DNA of 64,000 nt, taken from NCBI GenBank assembly GCA_014898415.1, contig RCTD01000009.1:1178001-1242000 (forward strand). Reading direction: 5' to 3'. The notes beneath the pieces were generated by a model, which was given only the letters and a program-made list of their open reading frames with translations, did not search any database and was not told the DNA's origin. Below are positions 61,030 to 64,000 of this stretch, piece after piece. The DNA is from Stromatinia cepivora. Its lineage: Eukaryota > Ascomycota > Leotiomycetes > Helotiales > Sclerotiniaceae. Position 1 is the first letter of the stretch. Each line of letters opens with the position of its first letter. Both the position numbers and the translations under genes were made by a program.

Positions 61030-64000
61030 CTACATAGCAGCTAACTCACTATCGATACTCCTATCCAAGAAAGTCCTCCTCTCTCCGACCAATTCCGTCT
61101 GCAATCGCTGCTCTACCAAAACCCTAACCTGCTTCTTTGTGACATTATCCAGATCCACTTCCCTCAAACAGCTCTGTATAGCTTCTATAATTTGCATATC
61201 ATCCGGTCCAGATGTACCCCTCTGGAAATCAAATGCACTAGCCGGCCTGTCCATCGCAGCTCCCGCTAATGGCGAACGAGCGCCACCTGTAAAGCCTAGT
61301 GATGAACGTGATTGATGACGTCCTTGACCACCGCCGAGGAGATTGTCGGAAGACATCATCTGCATCGAGGGACGATTGTGAGCAGGGTAGTCTTGATAAG
61401 GAGAGGCGGAACGATCTTGTTGGCGAAGAGACATGGCGGATTGATTGCGGAGAGGGTGGTCGGCGTATTGGTTTGCGGAATAAGTAGATTGCGGAGGCAT
61501 ATATGGACCACGACCAGGGAAACCGGTTAGGATAGTGGACGCCGGTTTGACGGACGAGTACATGGATTTCATATCATCCATTTCGTATTGATCTTCATAT
61601 GTATCGTATGCCTTTTCGACTGGCACTCCACGGCGTCCTGGGAGGTTGTTATGTAGAGCATAATCGTCCCATCGTTGAAGAGGAACGCTTCTTGGGTCGA
61701 ATCCATCATCATCCACGGCCACGACCTTTGCAAAACCCTTCTCTCCAAGGACAATACGGGTATTACCCCACGAGAAATTGTCTTGGTTCCAGAATGAGTA
61801 GATTGGTAGAACGAAAGAATAAATGGGGAAAGCAAGGATATAGATAACCATCCATCCGACATGTTGCCATTGACGTTTGAGAATAAATATCAAAGCTTGT
61901 AGACCATATGTACCAGCAATCATACAAATCGAAATAAGGGGAAATTGTCCTTGATGTGTTGCGACTTTGTAGATCAGATATCCAAGATAGACGGTAGTTG
62001 CAGGAAGAATAATTGTACCAAAGAGATCGATGAAAACAACGAATCTCATACTGAAAAAACAGAATCCGCACATTTCAGGGAGCCAGACCAACTCAGCTAG
62101 ATTGTGAATTGTAGAATTGATCCAACGTCTTCTCTGGGAAAGCAGGACACTCCAGGTTTCGGGTGCGGAGGTGCTAGCATATGCATCTGGAATGAACTTG
62201 TACTTCATAAATGGGAAGTGCTTGGTCATCAATGTAGTCAAAAATCGATCCTCTCCAAGAGACAAGAGATTCTTCTTGTGTAGAGTATCAACAACACACT
62301 CGCTGTACTCGTCAATGATAGCGTCGGCGATAATTAAAGGTTTCCCCTTGTCAGCGGTACGTAGACGATACATTGTGAAACTACAAAGCAGGTATTAATA
62401 TGTTGTACAGAGGTAGGGGTTTTGGCAGAAGGATCACTTACCAACCAGGTAAACAGGTGACACTGCCAAATAGAGACTCGAATGCTTTTGCCAAATGATG
62501 CGAGATGAAATATTCGTAAACTTGAATCATAGTCCACCAAGAACGTTCTTCGTTTTCGAGGTTGGTTTCACCACAAATACCAGCAATTTTACCATCGTTA
62601 GCACAGGCTGCCACAAGACGATTTAAAGAATCTTCCTTGACACTGGTATCGGCATCAATCATGAGTAGATATTCGTAAAGCTCTGGATCCACGCCAATGA
62701 TGTTGTTGATTTGGTGGAACATTTCCAACTCCAGTGGGTTCATGGGTGCTCTATGATGGACACGGTTGAGGAAGCTCATGAGGAGAATTTGGGAGTCTCG
62801 TTTTCCACGATTACCGGGCTTCGATTTGGATTGCTCGGATTCCTTGCCAACCTTGACAACTACGATGTATGGAACTACATTTCCTTCGAATTCATATAAA
62901 CCCGAGTAGATTTTACCATAGTTGAGTTGCTCGTTACTTTCTCCAACAGACTTAAACGGCAACGCAGGAGGGTCAATCTTGGGATCTACACCGAGGATAT
63001 CAAGGACAATCTTTGGTGTCGGACGATCATTGCCTCCTCCTACAACCATACCATCACAGATGACACAAATGAGCTTCCTTTTATTGTCGTATTGTAAAGC
63101 TGTCAAAGAGTCCAAAGCTTTACGCAACGAATCTTCACCTTCGGTATACGCCGGAACTTGGCAAATAACAAACTTGTCTTGAGGAGTTGGACGACTCTTT
63201 GAACCAAATTGAAGTGCCGATACAAACTTGATGACAATGACACCACACAATATGATTGTAAAGCCGAGAAGGATATAGCTGTTGATTTGACATTTGATAG
63301 AATCTCGGAAGTCGGGAATACCTGCATAGAACAAATTGTTCATGCAATTCAAGTTGTTGAGGATATCCACTTGGTAAGTAGCGTTGGCGCTTTTGTAGTT
63401 ATCATCCCATTTGCTTGTGATATCTAAACCTGGGTTTGAGATTACCATTCGATAAATTGTATCGTCAATAAACTCGTAGGTGTCCACACCAGCATACAAT
63501 TGTAATGTGTAGTAATAATTGGTGAAATCGTATATCTTGCCCTTCAAGGTAACCCAATAGTGTCCATCGTTTTGACCCTGATCCTCAATCTTGTTCTTCT
63601 TTACTACCAGATCTCCATGGTAATACTCTTTGATCGCAGGTGTGTATACGTCCGCATACCAATTCCAGTCGTAAAGTTTGCTGGTCACATATGCGGAGCG
63701 ATTTCCGGATGTATGAACTCCAGCAGGATATTCAGCTGTATTGTTGTCCTGCAGTACCAAAGTGTAATCCGTTACAAGACCAGGGCATGCAACAATCAAT
63801 GGTGGGGGGAAATAGCTGTCCAAGTTCATACCAGCGAAAGGTTGCATAATACTGGAGGTGGTTGTGACGGTGGTATCACTGTGCTGCAACTTCCAGAATT
63901 TAGAGATATCGTATACTTTTCCACGAATGGTGACCCAAAAGTCATTATCACCTTGATGGGTGGAGACTTCGCTCGCACTCCATGCTTTGTCCGAGTTTGG
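61030..64000 (-). CDS. Chitin synthase, division 2 (class V/VII type), 3' part
   Basis: The gene runs off the right edge; 969 residues are in the window. Exons are 62442-64000 and 61030-62380, with a 61-bp GTAAGT...TAG intron that splits the conserved LPGCFTMYRL. In order: cytochrome b5-like segments ([16 protein letters not shown] at the edge, then [16 protein letters not shown]), membrane segments, [18 protein letters not shown], the GT2 core with LLMIDADTS (DxD), [23 protein letters not shown] and the product-binding QRRRW, then membrane segments, a Gln/Ser/Pro/Gly-rich stretch and a C-terminal DEK_C domain ([13 protein letters not shown]...[12 protein letters not shown]). This arrangement is that of class V and VII enzymes, which bear an N-terminal myosin-motor-like domain that would lie beyond the edge. 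They polymerise UDP-GlcNAc into cell-wall chitin at the hyphal tip. All catalytic motifs are intact. I favour class V. Confidence 0.93.

Overview
The window is nuclear DNA of a filamentous ascomycete. The supports are short introns (52-140 bp) with GT-AG borders and CTAAC-like branch points, a chitin synthase with cytochrome b5-like and DEK_C regions, fungal-type chromodomain Gypsy retrotransposons, and repeat decay that is almost entirely C-to-T/G-to-A, as produced by repeat-induced point mutation (RIP). The gene and repeat style resembles Leotiomycetes such as the Sclerotiniaceae; that placement is inference only.

The window has two kinds of compartment. Bases 1-12,360 and about 17,450-33,180 are extremely AT-rich, gene-free nests of decayed LTR retrotransposons. 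The first block holds a complete Gypsy element (988-10,099, 5-bp target duplication TACCC) with a 1,676-bp gag-only LTR element inside it (5,867-7,542, duplication ATAAT), then a second LTR-like repeat pair. The second block holds a minus-strand Gypsy element whose reverse transcriptase is split by a 7,081-bp plus-strand Gypsy element (21,388-28,468, duplication TCTAT). It also holds a 282-bp solo LTR, a 72-bp LTR-like insertion, a second 1,676-bp gag-only element and several minisatellites. Two of the Gypsy elements carry an antisense open frame between the chromodomain and the 3' end.

Between the two AT-rich blocks lies a small island (12,390-17,320) with an SRR1-domain gene and a secreted type-B carboxylesterase, separated by a 551-bp hAT-type MITE. 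Both genes contain an apparent single-base frameshift.

From 33,180 to the end the composition is normal. About 4.8 kb with no recognisable gene precedes a VCX1-like Ca2+/H+ exchanger (37,967-39,945). Then come a large protein with histone H1-like Thr-Pro-Lys repeats (44,173-46,283), a 96-residue three-exon protein, a divergent pair of aldehyde dehydrogenase (GC-AG intron) and the rRNA-processing factor ESF2, a cluster of small Trp-containing helical proteins with one nonsense pseudogene, an uncharacterised two-exon gene, and the 3' part of a class V/VII-type chitin synthase running off the right edge. The host genes look like independent housekeeping or accessory genes; I see no biosynthetic cluster. 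Exon borders were inferred by eye from splice signals and frame.
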